Shown here in pieces: positions 24,094-32,565 of a DNA stretch of 40,515 bases; position 1 is the stretch's first letter, and every line of letters starts with the position of its first letter. Source of the DNA: Flectobacillus roseus (GTDB lineage Bacteria > Bacteroidota > Bacteroidia > Cytophagales > Spirosomataceae); assembly GCF_030056665.1 (NCBI RefSeq), contig NZ_JASHIG010000051.1; one strand, written 5' to 3'. The notes under the pieces were generated by a model that worked only from the letters and a program-made list of their open reading frames with translations, searched no databases and was not told where the DNA came from. The position numbers and the translations under genes were made by a program.

Positions 24094-24473
24094 TTGATAC
24101 AAATATTATTGGTCATTTTTTATCAAATAGTCTATCCGAGCAAGGGATGAAACTTGTAGCTTCTATCATTGACGAAGAATTCAATATTTCAGTTATCACA
24201 CAAATAGAAATCCTTGCCCCTAGTCAAAACCTATTCCCCAAAGAGGATCAAATCAGGGAGTTTGTTAGTTTTGCGAATATATTACCGCTTGATAAGGACA
24301 CAGCTCATGAAGTGGTAGCTTTGAGAAAGAAATATTCTCATCTAAAGAAGAAAATTGCTGATGCAAGTATCGCAGCTACTGCTCTAAAACATGATTTAAT
24401 ACTCCTTACAAATAACATAAGTGATTTTCAGAATATCAAAGGACTTAAAGCAATAGACCCACGTGGTTTGTAA
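24075..24473 (+). CDS. PIN-domain ribonuclease toxin (VapC-like)
   Basis: A 132-residue PIN domain. The acidic residues that bind the metal are Asp8 (YLVDTNIIGHFL), Glu45 (TQIEIL), Asp96 (IADASIAATAL) and Asn113/Asp117 (TNNISDF). This is the full catalytic set, so the toxin looks intact. Such proteins cut RNA, often tRNA, when freed from the antitoxin. The gene ends inside a strong hairpin whose left arm encodes the last residues (IDPRGL). Confidence 0.88.
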   Translation: MGKRYLVDTNIIGHFLSNSLSEQGMKLVASIIDEEFNISVITQIEILAPSQNLFPKEDQIREFVSFANILPLDKDTAHEVVALRKKYSHLKKKIADASIAATALKHDLILLTNNISDFQNIKGLKAIDPRGL

Positions 24474-24499
24474 TCAACTTACAAACTACGTGGGTCTAT
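24453..24499 (+). terminator. Hairpin that contains the toxin stop codon
   Basis: ATAGACCCACGTGGTTTGTAA (24453-24473) pairs with 24479-24499 over 21 positions with one mismatch; loop TCAAC. The TAA stop is in the left arm. Transcript ends or is stabilised here; the T tract is weak. Confidence 0.6.
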
Positions 24500-24520
24500 C
24501 TTATCAATAATTCATATTAA

Positions 24521-24556
24521 TGAGCGCTGAGATAGATATCTATTTTAGAGCGCTCA
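24521..24556 (-). terminator. Hairpin after the dipeptidase gene
   Basis: TGAGCGCT (24521-24528) pairs with AGCGCTCA (24549-24556), with the palindrome ATAGATATCTAT (24532-24543) between them. It lies 14 bases past the dipeptidase stop on the minus strand. Confidence 0.5.
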
Positions 24557-24570
24557 AATTTTACTTAGCA

Positions 24571-25824
24571 CTACTTCCTCTCCGCCACCTTATCCACCTG
24601 ATTCCACACTCTGAACAAGTTTTTGTAACAAATCTTTTCGATAGCTTTTTCTGAATAGCCCCTTTTAAGCAAAATATAAATCAAATTCGGTATTTCTGAA
24701 CAGTCTTTGAGACCATCTGGAAGTGTGGGTCCTACCCCATCAAAATCCGAACCTAGTCCTACGTGGTCGATGCCTGCAATTTTTACGACATAATCTATAT
24801 GATCAGCCACTCGCTCTACAGTAGTTAGCGGAGTTGGGTACTTAGCCACGTATTCTTTTTCAAAAGCTTGTACTTCTGGTGCATCCGCAGAAAGGTTTTT
24901 ACTTTTCTGAAAAGCTTTTATAGCATTGCGTTTGAGTTCGTAGGCTTTGTTTGAAGCTGAATCCAGAAACATAGAGCTAAAATTAATCATGATAACTCCT
25001 CCTTTTTTGGCCATTTTTTGAATCAAAACATCGGGAGCATTCCGAATAAAACCTGGGGTAAAACTGCGACAAGATGAATGTGAAGCAATAACAGGGGCTT
25101 TAGACAAAGCCACTACTTGTTCGAAAGTATCATCAGAGATATGTGAACAATCGAGCATGATACCCAAACGATTCATTTCGCGTACCACCTGACGACCAAT
25201 CGGGCTCAGACCGCCCCAAGTGCGAGTGGTATCATAAGAAGTGTCACAAATAAAATTATCTTCGCCATGGCACAGCGTAATGTAGCGCACACCACGGTCG
25301 TAGAAATGTTTGAGGTTTTCAAGATTACTCTCTACTGGCGAGCCGTTCTCCATACCCATGGGCAAAGAAATCAAGCCTTTTTTGAAGTTTTGCAAAATGT
25401 CGGCAGGGCTTTTGGCTAGAGCAAATTTATCGGGATAGGTTTTGGTTAAATTTTCTACCAAATCAATCAATGAATCCGCTAAGGCTTTCGAAAAGCCTTT
25501 TCTTTTCTGTAAATCAGCAGGCACATATATCGACATAAAAGGTGCAGATAAGCCCCCTTTTTTGGCTCTAACATAGTCAAAATCGCCACCCGAAGTCTGT
25601 ACTGAAACGTTCTCCATTTTGGCATGCAAACGATACGGCAAGTCTACGTGACCATCCACAATCACAAAACGGTGAGCCAAAGCATCGGCTTTCTTTCTGA
25701 GCGATTCATCATCCGAAACTTTCTTGATCGTACTTTTTTGCTTTTGAGGAGTAGTATTTGACGAAAACGAGACAAAAGCAAGATGAAATAAGAATATTGT
25801 AATGAGAGGTAGTGTTTTGTACAT
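24571..25824 (-). CDS. Membrane dipeptidase (peptidase family M19)
   Basis: A 417-residue zinc dipeptidase with an N-terminal signal or anchor (residues 5-20, LPLITIFLFHLAFVSF). The metal ligands of the family are present: His59 and Asp61 in DGHVDLP, Glu159 in GMENG, His228 in DCSHIS and His249 in ASHSSCRSF, with GLGSDFDG late in the protein. It hydrolyses dipeptides, often with D-residues, in the periplasm. It lies opposite the sugar kinase gene. It could take part in peptide use together with the 5.6-10.8 kb cluster, but it is far away and probably independent. Confidence 0.93.
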   Translation of the reverse strand: MYKTLPLITIFLFHLAFVSFSSNTTPQKQKSTIKKVSDDESLRKKADALAHRFVIVDGHVDLPYRLHAKMENVSVQTSGGDFDYVRAKKGGLSAPFMSIYVPADLQKRKGFSKALADSLIDLVENLTKTYPDKFALAKSPADILQNFKKGLISLPMGMENGSPVESNLENLKHFYDRGVRYITLCHGEDNFICDTSYDTTRTWGGLSPIGRQVVREMNRLGIMLDCSHISDDTFEQVVALSKAPVIASHSSCRSFTPGFIRNAPDVLIQKMAKKGGVIMINFSSMFLDSASNKAYELKRNAIKAFQKSKNLSADAPEVQAFEKEYVAKYPTPLTTVERVADHIDYVVKIAGIDHVGLGSDFDGVGPTLPDGLKDCSEIPNLIYILLKRGYSEKAIEKICYKNLFRVWNQVDKVAERK

Positions 25825-25919
25825 ATCTTTTCAGGAAATTAGTTTGTTTATTTAATCTATAAAATTCTTTGGAATAAATCTTTAATTTGCATCACAAATC
25901 ATAAAACCATTTTTATATC

Positions 25920-26849
25920 ATGAAAAAATACGTACTACTTTCGGTAGGCGAACTATTGGTTGACCTCATCGGAACAGAATTAGCCTCTAGCATATTAGAA
26001 ACACCTGAATTTGAACGCTTTCAAGGGGGTAGTCCTGCCAACATGGCCGCTAACATGGCTCGTTTGGGACAGCCAGTCGCCTTAATTTCTTGTATTGGAA
26101 ATGATAATCTAGGCGTTTTTTTACGTGACGAAGTAGCCAAAACTGGTATCGACACACAGCACATTGCTGTCGACCCATTTCAACCGACTAGTATCGTTGT
26201 GGTATCTCGAACAAAAGGTACTCCCGATTTTATCGCATATCGCACCGCCGACCGCATGTTGCAACCTCAGCATATTTCTGACGAACTACTGGCTGAATCA
26301 GCTGTATTTCATACAACCTGCTTTGCCTTGAGCCAAGAACCCGCCCAAAGCACCATTGTAGATGCCGCTAAGCGTGCTAATGCCTTGGGTTGCCGTGTCA
26401 GCATCGACTGTAATTATGCACCTCAAATCTGGCCAGATAGAGAACAAGCATGGAAAGTTATTTCAGCATATTGTGGCCAAGATGGACTTGTAAAACTCAG
26501 TGAAGACGACGCTGAAAGATTATATGGTAAAAGAGTAACAGAGGAACAAATTTTAGCAGATTTTCATGCTATGGGCGCCGACCTTATTTGTTTGACAAAA
26601 GGTGGCGATGGCTCTGTTATTTCTTATAATAAAGGAAAAGAAAAAATTACAGTAGGTGTAAAACCTATCGAAGTTATAGATGCCACAGGTGCGGGAGATG
26701 CCTATTGGGCAGGATTTTTAACAGCCTTCAGCGAAGGAAAAACACCAGCAGTTTGCTCACAAGCGGGTGCAAACTTGGCAGCACTCAAATTAGTCACCAA
26801 AGGACCACTCCCTGCCCAAGTCGACAAAGCATTACTTTATGTTGATTAG
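25920..26849 (+). CDS. PfkB-family carbohydrate kinase
   Basis: Ribokinase-fold sugar kinase of 309 residues. The N-terminal signature GGSPANMAANMARLG (36-50) and the C-terminal one DATGAGDAYWAGFL (254-267, catalytic base Asp260) are both intact. The SVGELLVDLIG start and overall length fit fructokinase or 2-keto-3-deoxygluconate kinase; the substrate cannot be fixed. Neighbouring 3-keto-sugar genes hint at sugar catabolism but they are separated by a terminator. Cytoplasmic. Confidence 0.9.
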   Translation: MKKYVLLSVGELLVDLIGTELASSILETPEFERFQGGSPANMAANMARLGQPVALISCIGNDNLGVFLRDEVAKTGIDTQHIAVDPFQPTSIVVVSRTKGTPDFIAYRTADRMLQPQHISDELLAESAVFHTTCFALSQEPAQSTIVDAAKRANALGCRVSIDCNYAPQIWPDREQAWKVISAYCGQDGLVKLSEDDAERLYGKRVTEEQILADFHAMGADLICLTKGGDGSVISYNKGKEKITVGVKPIEVIDATGAGDAYWAGFLTAFSEGKTPAVCSQAGANLAALKLVTKGPLPAQVDKALLYVD

Positions 26850-26856
26850 TAACAAA

Positions 26857-26910
26857 GTGAACAGGCAAAGAGTGTTAACACAATCACTTTGAGCCTCCTT
26901 GCCTGTTCAC
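26857..26910 (+). terminator. Hairpin after the sugar kinase gene
   Basis: GTGAACAGGCAA (26857-26868) pairs perfectly with TTGCCTGTTCAC (26899-26910), seven bases after the kinase stop. The loop is long and there is no T tract. GTGAACAGG also occurs at 11444-11452 beside the nested palindrome, so it may belong to the same repeat family. Confidence 0.45.
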
Positions 26911-27078
26911 GTTATTACTAAAATTAGGTTTTACACTGCATACTCTCTACTAGCTTATATGGTATTATCCTGCTTTATGTCGGAAGCATACCTTAAATCG
27001 TCTCTTTTTAAATACTCATTTTGAGTAAAAAAAAAACATCCCAGACTTTTGTATAAAACTATCTATTTAAAAAATTCT

Positions 27079-28443
27079 ATGGTACAAAAGTTTATTAACG
27101 GATGTCTTTTGGTATGTGCGCTCACTTTTACAGCTAATGCCCAAAAAGAAAAATGGACTTCATTATTTGATGGCAAAACCTTGAAAGGTTGGAAACAACT
27201 TGGTGGGCAAGCTAAATATGAAGTTAAAAACGGTGAAATCGTGGGTACAACGGTTTCAGGAACTCCCAACTCCTTTTTGTGTACAGAAAAAGAATATGGT
27301 GATTTTGTTTTCGAGGTAGAACTTAACGTAGCTGAAGGCATGAACTCAGGTATCCAGTTCAGAAGTTTGTCGAAACCTGATTACCAAAACGGTCGTGTCC
27401 ATGGTTATCAAATGGAAGTTGACCCATCAGACCGTGCATGGTCGGGAGGTTTATATGATGAAGGTCGTCGCGATTGGCTATATATTCCAAATATTAACCC
27501 TGCGGGACAAAAAGCTTTCAAACGTGGAGGACAATGGAACAAATACCGTGTTGAGGCAATTGGCAATGTTATTCGTACTTGGATTAACGATATTCCAGTA
27601 GCTTGTTTGATTGATGATGTAACAGACAAAGGATTTATTGCTTTGCAAGTACACTCTATCGGTAAAGACCAAGCGCCTGGACAGCAAATTCGTTGGAGAA
27701 ATATCCGTATTCAAACAGGTGCAGATATTCACCCTCATCCAGCCGACAGTACTCCTGTTATAAACCTTACCCTCAATACCCTTTCGGAGCAAGAAAAATC
27801 ACAAGGATTTAAATTGCTTTTCAACGGTAAAGACTTTACAGGTTGGAGAGGTGTTCACCAAGATAAAATGCCGACTATCCACTGGAAAGTAATTGATGGT
27901 GCTATTAATGTGAGTCCTTCTGATGGCTCTGAAACAGGCAACGACATCGTGGCAACCGAACAGTACGGGGCATTCGAACTAACATTTGAGTTTAAATTGT
28001 CCGATGGTGCTAATGCTGGGGTAAAATATTTTGTAAACGAAGACTTCGATTCAAATGGTAAATCTGGCGTGGGTCTGGAGTTTCAAGTATTAGATGATGA
28101 AAAACATCCAGATGCTAAAATGGGTGCAGTGGGTAACCGTACCTTGGGTAGCTTGTATGACTTGATTCCTTCTTATAAACCAGACAAACGTTTCCAAAGA
28201 AAAATTGGAGATTGGAACCAAGGTCGTATCATTGTATATCCAAACAATATTGTTCAACACTGGCTCAATGGCTTCAAAGTGGTAGAATATGAAAGAGGAA
28301 GTAACATTTTCAAAGCGCTTGTAGCACGTAGCAAATACGCCAAATACGACGGCTTTGGCATGGGCAAAACAGGAAATATCCTCCTCCAAGACCACGGCGA
28401 CAACGTATCGTTCAGAAATCTAAAGATTAGAACAATAAACTAA
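27079..28443 (+). CDS. Tandem DUF1080 (3-keto-disaccharide hydrolase) protein, exported
   Basis: I start at ATG 27079, which opens on a signal peptide (MVQKFINGCLLVCALTFTANA, then QKEKW); a TTG at 27049 is less likely. The 454-residue protein holds two DUF1080 domains of concanavalin-like fold, the first about 25-220 (SLFDGKTLKGWKQ...) and the second about 245-454 (LLFNGKDFTGWRG...). Both keep the FxGKxxxGW start. The family hydrolyses 3-keto-glycosides. It lies 131 bases before a Gfo/Idh/MocA oxidoreductase gene, the usual partner. Periplasmic or outer-membrane location is expected. Confidence 0.88.
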   Translation: MVQKFINGCLLVCALTFTANAQKEKWTSLFDGKTLKGWKQLGGQAKYEVKNGEIVGTTVSGTPNSFLCTEKEYGDFVFEVELNVAEGMNSGIQFRSLSKPDYQNGRVHGYQMEVDPSDRAWSGGLYDEGRRDWLYIPNINPAGQKAFKRGGQWNKYRVEAIGNVIRTWINDIPVACLIDDVTDKGFIALQVHSIGKDQAPGQQIRWRNIRIQTGADIHPHPADSTPVINLTLNTLSEQEKSQGFKLLFNGKDFTGWRGVHQDKMPTIHWKVIDGAINVSPSDGSETGNDIVATEQYGAFELTFEFKLSDGANAGVKYFVNEDFDSNGKSGVGLEFQVLDDEKHPDAKMGAVGNRTLGSLYDLIPSYKPDKRFQRKIGDWNQGRIIVYPNNIVQHWLNGFKVVEYERGSNIFKALVARSKYAKYDGFGMGKTGNILLQDHGDNVSFRNLKIRTIN

Positions 28444-28451
28444 AGCAAACG

Positions 28452-28514
28452 GCTATCAGCATTCAGCAATCGGATTTTAACTTTTCCGAAAGCCGACAGC
28501 TATTTGCTGATAGC
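28452..28514 (+). repeat. Inverted repeat between the DUF1080 and oxidoreductase genes
   Basis: GCTATCAGC (28452-28460) pairs with GCTGATAGC (28506-28514). The interior (CAATCGG, CCGAAAGCCG) is typical of dispersed repeats in this phylum. It may cut downstream transcription without ending it fully. Confidence 0.4.
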
Positions 28515-28574
28515 TCCAAACATTTACCTCCCAATTTTACCTAGTAACTAATCATTTCAAACTCACTGTTTATC

Positions 28575-29912
28575 ATGGAAAGAAGAGACTTTGTTAAAAA
28601 ATCGGCTATTGCATCTTTAGGTGCTTTGGCTTTTAGTCCAAAATCATACTCAAAAATTATAGGAGCCAACGACCGTGTCCGTGTAGGATGTGTTGGCTAT
28701 TCTGACCGTTTCCGTTCTTCACACGTACCTCCGTTCAAAGCATTCATGAAAGAAATGAACTTTGAAATGGTAGCTGTGTCTGACCTTTGGAATCGTCGCC
28801 GTGAAGAAGGAAAAGCTTTCTTGGAAAAAGAATTAGGTAACTCTATTACCACCTATCGCAATAACGATGAGCTATATGCAGCCAAAGCAGTAGATGCAGT
28901 ATTTATCTCTACAGCTGACTTCCAGCACGCAATCCACACTATTGAAGCAGTACAAGCAGGTTGTGATACTTATACCGAAAAACCACTTGCAGAGACGATG
29001 GATGATGCTCGTGCGGTATTGAAAGCCGTAAAAAGCTCTGGAAAAATCGTACAAATTGGTTCTCAACGTCGTAGTGGACAAAACTACTTTGCGGCTGAGG
29101 ATTACATCAAGTCAGGAAAATTTGGTGATATCAAAATGGTAGAATTGATGTGGAACGTGAACCAGCCTGGTCGTTGGAGACGTCCTCAGTTAACTTCTAT
29201 CTTGAAAGAGTCGGATATCGACTGGAAACGTTTCTTAATCAACCGTCCTGCTGATTCTTTTGACCCACGCAAATACTTAGAATACCGTTTGTTCTGGCCT
29301 TATTCTTCAGGTATTCCTGGACAATGGATGAGCCACCAAATTGACACGGTACACTGGTTTACAGGCTTGGAACATCCACGTAGTGCTGTAGCCAATGGTG
29401 GTATTTATCAGTGGAACGATGGTCGTAAAAATGCAGATACTATGACAGTAGTGTTTGATTACGGCCCAGATAATGACAAAAACAAAGGCTTCCAAGTACA
29501 GTTTACAAGCCGTTTCTCAAACTCTGCAGGTGGTACCAAAGAAATTTACTACTCAAACGGTGGTGAATTGAACTTGGAAACTAATAAAATCTCTCCTCGT
29601 GGTGGTTTGTCTGCAAGAGAAGCTGCAGAAATGGGCATGAAAGCAAACTTGTTGCCTGAACTTTCATTGAGCGAAGTAACTAAGATTGAAACTAACGCAA
29701 ACACAGGTTATGATGCTTTGACATCAAACCATATCCGTAACTGGATGGAGTGTGTTCGTTCTCGCAAAACGCCAAATGCACCAATCGAAGCAGGTTACCA
29801 ACACTCAATTGCTTGTATCATGGCTAACGCAGCATATCGTACTGGCGAAAGAGTAACGTTTGACGCAAAAACTCAAAACGTAATGGCTGGGTCAAAAATC
29901 TTCAAATACTAA
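28575..29912 (+). CDS. Gfo/Idh/MocA-family oxidoreductase with Tat signal
   Basis: NAD(P)-dependent sugar oxidoreductase of 445 residues. The N-terminus (ERRDFVKKSAIASLGALAF) is a twin-arginine signal, so the folded protein with cofactor is exported. The Rossmann motif RVGCVGYSDR follows (36-45), and the catalytic EKP motif is at 135-137. The C-terminal domain is of the GFO_IDH_MocA_C2-like, Bacteroidota type (WPYSSGIPGQWMSHQID). Together with the DUF1080 protein it likely oxidises or reduces a sugar C3 and the partner cleaves the resulting 3-keto-glycoside. Confidence 0.9.
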   Translation: MERRDFVKKSAIASLGALAFSPKSYSKIIGANDRVRVGCVGYSDRFRSSHVPPFKAFMKEMNFEMVAVSDLWNRRREEGKAFLEKELGNSITTYRNNDELYAAKAVDAVFISTADFQHAIHTIEAVQAGCDTYTEKPLAETMDDARAVLKAVKSSGKIVQIGSQRRSGQNYFAAEDYIKSGKFGDIKMVELMWNVNQPGRWRRPQLTSILKESDIDWKRFLINRPADSFDPRKYLEYRLFWPYSSGIPGQWMSHQIDTVHWFTGLEHPRSAVANGGIYQWNDGRKNADTMTVVFDYGPDNDKNKGFQVQFTSRFSNSAGGTKEIYYSNGGELNLETNKISPRGGLSAREAAEMGMKANLLPELSLSEVTKIETNANTGYDALTSNHIRNWMECVRSRKTPNAPIEAGYQHSIACIMANAAYRTGERVTFDAKTQNVMAGSKIFKY

Positions 29913-29934
29913 GATTTGACTTTATATACTGGTA

Positions 29935-29973
29935 AAAAGCGAAATCCCACTCAAAAGGTGGGATTTCGCTTTT
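29935..29973 (+). terminator. Rho-independent terminator after the oxidoreductase gene
   Basis: AAAAGCGAAATCCCAC (29935-29950) pairs perfectly with GTGGGATTTCGCTTTT (29958-29973), loop TCAAAAG. It can work for both strands and also lies 3' of the convergent LytTR gene. Confidence 0.88.
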
Positions 29974-30011
29974 ATAATGCTTTAAGAAAATACTGTTAGA
30001 TATTTAGGAAC

Positions 30012-30362
30012 TTAGTTCAAACATGAGATTTGTCCTCGCAATTGGCATTTTCGACGTCGTGAAATAGTTGCTTTCAGGTTATTACTCAAAATCAGGTTCT
30101 GATTTTTTGAATCATAATTCCTTATATGAGAGCAATTAATCATGTAGGTTTTATGAATTCTTTCAAAATTATACTCTTTGAGCATATACTCAAAAAACTT
30201 GATAGTTCGAGCAAAGAGATAGTGTTTCCCATCTTTGAGATATACATGGGTATAGTTGCAATCTGCTTGCAGCATTACGATTTGAGAAATTGGAATTTTA
30301 ATTCTTTGAAATCTAAATTCCAAATATCCGTGTTCAGCTGTGCAAAAATTCTCAATATTCAT
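30012..30362 (-). CDS. Stand-alone LytTR DNA-binding protein
   Basis: A LytTR domain with no receiver domain. I start at the ATG at 30362 (116 residues); a GTG at 30434 would add 24 residues. The family pattern is clear: ISQIVMLQADCNYTHVYLKDGK, then FARTIKFFEYML, FERIHKTYMINCSHI and a basic end with RRRKCQLR. It binds DNA directly. It lies downstream of the protease gene on the same strand, so it could be co-transcribed with it. What switches it is unknown. Confidence 0.85.
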   Translation of the reverse strand: MNIENFCTAEHGYLEFRFQRIKIPISQIVMLQADCNYTHVYLKDGKHYLFARTIKFFEYMLKEYNFERIHKTYMINCSHIRNYDSKNQNLILSNNLKATISRRRKCQLRGQISCLN

Positions 30363-30447
30363 AAATGTTCGACTTAATAGGTTAAAAAATAAGTTGTGTA
30401 TAATGGATATGTTGTGTAAATACTGGTTTATCACCGTAATAGGTACG

Positions 30448-31476
30448 CTACTTTTTCATTGTATCTTGAATCCATGTGCGGAAAGAAGCCGTTCTGGTAA
30501 AGGTGCTGATATCACCATAGGCACCGTCTTTCAAGCCAACAAGCGGTTCTGTCACACCTCCGTTGAGCACACCAATAACTGTCCACTTAAAATTAATTTT
30601 CATCAACAATGGTCCGCCGCTATCTCCTTGTACGGTAGTCGCTTCCCAGTCCAAAGCCTTGTTGGTACTTGTACCTGAGCCCAAGGCTTTTTCTTGGTCA
30701 TTGGCATAGCTATCTCCTAGTGTGTTAATTATTCCTGATGGATCATCAAAATCAAACGCCAACGTTCCTCCTTCATTATTCACACCATTGATTACATGAG
30801 TAAGTCCTCCCATGCGACGATCCAAGATATTTTCTAATGCATGTTTTTTTGAACGCTTGCTAGCGTCTTGTCCAGCTTGGGCACTATAGTCTCCATAACC
30901 TGCATACCATACGGTACTTCCGATAGTCTCTGCATCCATCGTAAAATTCACCGCCGCAGGAGTGATAGATGTTATGGGAGAAGCAAGTTTTATCAGCGCA
31001 ATATCATTTCCATATTTATAAAAATCACCGCCATCCAACCAGCTAGGTGCTATGTACAAAGCTGCAACCTTACGGGTTTCGACTGGGTTGTTAGGGTCTG
31101 CTCCTACCAATATACTGAGCTTATCAATGCTTGTTGGCGCCGTATCTTTAGCAGGATCAAAAAAACAATGACCTGCCGACAATACCCATTGTGAACCAAT
31201 AAGCGTTCCTGTGCAAGTGCCACTTGCCTCGCCATGATCTGCATTGATGAATACTACTGGGGTAAAATCAGGATAGTCAGAAGTATTGAATGGTGCTTGA
31301 TTGGTAGCAATGGTTTCATACTTTGATAAAGGTATATCATGACGAACGCCAAAGGTAGTTGGAACATTCGTTGGGGTTGTTCCATCTGTGTTGGGAGCTA
31401 CATCATTATTTTTACTACAGCTGAATAGCACAAGAGAAGCAAGTGATAGACCTAAAAATCTTCTGAGGTTGATCAT
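30448..31476 (-). CDS. Trypsin-like (S1) serine protease lipoprotein
   Basis: A 342-residue lipoprotein. The lipobox LFSC makes Cys20 the lipid-bearing residue after a signal peptide (LRRFLGLSLASLVLF). The catalytic triad is His103 (VLSAGHC), Asp158 (YGNDIALIKL) and Ser286 (VQGDSGGPLL), so the enzyme looks active. TLIGSQWVLSAGHCF fits chymotrypsin-family folds. A pro-region and linker (21-45) precede it. It is anchored at the outer membrane and would cut proteins in the periplasm or outside. Upstream lies a hairpin leader with a possible short leader peptide. Confidence 0.92.
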   Translation of the reverse strand: MINLRRFLGLSLASLVLFSCSKNNDVAPNTDGTTPTNVPTTFGVRHDIPLSKYETIATNQAPFNTSDYPDFTPVVFINADHGEASGTCTGTLIGSQWVLSAGHCFFDPAKDTAPTSIDKLSILVGADPNNPVETRKVAALYIAPSWLDGGDFYKYGNDIALIKLASPITSITPAAVNFTMDAETIGSTVWYAGYGDYSAQAGQDASKRSKKHALENILDRRMGGLTHVINGVNNEGGTLAFDFDDPSGIINTLGDSYANDQEKALGSGTSTNKALDWEATTVQGDSGGPLLMKINFKWTVIGVLNGGVTEPLVGLKDGAYGDISTFTRTASFRTWIQDTMKK

Positions 31477-31513
31477 GATTTTAAACAGACTTTTATCAAG
31501 TAAAATACTTAGG

Positions 31514-31583
31514 AAAAAACCAACGGTCTCATCAACCTAATTTATGCCGCCACATAAATCAAATGATGTTTGTAGACCGTTGG
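31514..31583 (-). terminator. Terminator-like hairpin in the protease leader (attenuator candidate)
   Basis: On the minus strand CCAACGGTCT (31583-31574) pairs with AGACCGTTGG (31529-31520), followed at once by TTTTTT. Inside it CATCA/TGATG and ATTTATG/CATAAAT form further stems. No minus-strand gene ends upstream, so the hairpin would act within the leader of the protease gene (ATG at 31476). The rest of 31477-31855 contains the divergent promoters and no clear gene. Confidence 0.6.
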
Positions 31584-31594
31584 AGGGTTGTCAT
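31559..31594 (-). CDS. Possible 11-residue leader peptide
   Basis: A minus-strand frame reads MTTLQRSTNII and stops. It starts about 10 bases after the predicted transcript start and its codons include the 5' arm of the terminator hairpin, as in attenuation systems. Its length makes it easily fortuitous. Confidence 0.25.
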   Translation of the reverse strand: MTTLQRSTNII

Positions 31595-31610
31595 AGCCTA
31601 AACAACCTTA

Positions 31611-31618
31611 CAAAGGTA
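31611..31618 (-). promoter_or_regulatory. -7 element for the protease leader transcript
   Basis: The minus strand reads TACCTTTG, an exact TAnnTTTG. Predicted start near 31604 gives a leader of about 128 bases before the protease ATG. No good -33 element was found. Confidence 0.45.
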
Positions 31619-31812
31619 GAGTACACAATTTTAGTAAATCCGACTTACCTCTTGAATGGATGTTTTTGTTGAATAGATGGGCATTTTCTTTACATGAATA
31701 GTAAATTTGCCTAGAAACATGCGTTAATTATGAAATTTCATCGAAAAACAACCGCTCCTTTAAGCCGTAAAACCATTCCTCAAAGATTTTAGTGTAACTC
31801 CATTTTTAGTCC

Positions 31813-31820
31813 TAACTTTG
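31813..31820 (+). promoter_or_regulatory. -7 element for the YgiB/YgiC-like pair
   Basis: TAACTTTG is an exact TAnnTTTG, 35 bases before the ATG at 31856. The -33 position has only TTTT. Confidence 0.5.
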
Positions 31821-31855
31821 AGTATATACTGACAACCATTAACCCAAAATTTCAG

Positions 31856-32530
31856 ATGACCCCGTCTAAACAACATGCTTTTATCAAGAAGGTGAAAGAC
31901 ATTACTATAGGAAGTACAATCGCTTTGAGTTTATTCGGACCAGCGGTTTTATTACAAAGTTGTTCGAGTAATCAAAACGACGAAGGCGACTATGAAGAGG
32001 TAGAAGTTTATAAAAAAGGTGTAAAAACATATATTTCTGAAACAAGTAAAGGCGTTTTTAAAATAACGAAAGAAATTGAAACTGATGCTGATAGCTCAGT
32101 AGCATATGTTACTTATCTGGATGGTAAACAAGATACTTTATCGCCAAGAGCTGTAAAAGCACTAATCGACCAAGATGTAGCCAGACATCCACAGCATATA
32201 GGTCAAAGCTCAAGTTTGTCGAATGCCTTGCTGTATGGTGGAATGGGATATTTTCTAGGAAAAACCTTGAGTCCTAGCTACTCCAACTATCGACCTGATT
32301 TGTCGAGCAATGGATTTAGCTCAAATTCAACTCCTAGAGATACCACCAACCGACATCGTTATCACTCTGGAAGTAGTCTTTGGCGTCGTTATTATGTAAG
32401 CCAACAAGTATATAATAGCTCACAGCAAGTACATCATTCTATCAATACATCTCGTACCACTTTTAGTAGACCACTTGGTGGGCGATCTGGTTTTTTCCGT
32501 AGTAGCTCTCATGGAGGCTTTCATGGGTAG
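31856..32530 (+). CDS. YgiB-like (DUF1190-type) lipoprotein
   Basis: A 224-residue lipoprotein with lipobox LQSC (Cys36) after an N-terminal signal. An acidic strand-rich region (about 44-115) is followed by ALLYGGMGYFLGKTLS, then a Ser/Asn/Arg-rich unstructured tail ending RSSSHGGFHG. This order (lipobox, polar domain, GYxxG-type hydrophobic patch, disordered Ser/Gly tail) is that of Escherichia coli YgiB, which is also encoded right before YgiC. Sequence identity itself is weak. The YgiC-like gene starts 35 bases after its stop. Role unknown; the tail could interact with the cell wall or the partner. Confidence 0.6.
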   Translation: MTPSKQHAFIKKVKDITIGSTIALSLFGPAVLLQSCSSNQNDEGDYEEVEVYKKGVKTYISETSKGVFKITKEIETDADSSVAYVTYLDGKQDTLSPRAVKALIDQDVARHPQHIGQSSSLSNALLYGGMGYFLGKTLSPSYSNYRPDLSSNGFSSNSTPRDTTNRHRYHSGSSLWRRYYVSQQVYNSSQQVHHSINTSRTTFSRPLGGRSGFFRSSSHGGFHG

Positions 32531-32565
32531 CCTACACGATTTTATTTCACCCAATTTCAAAATTT

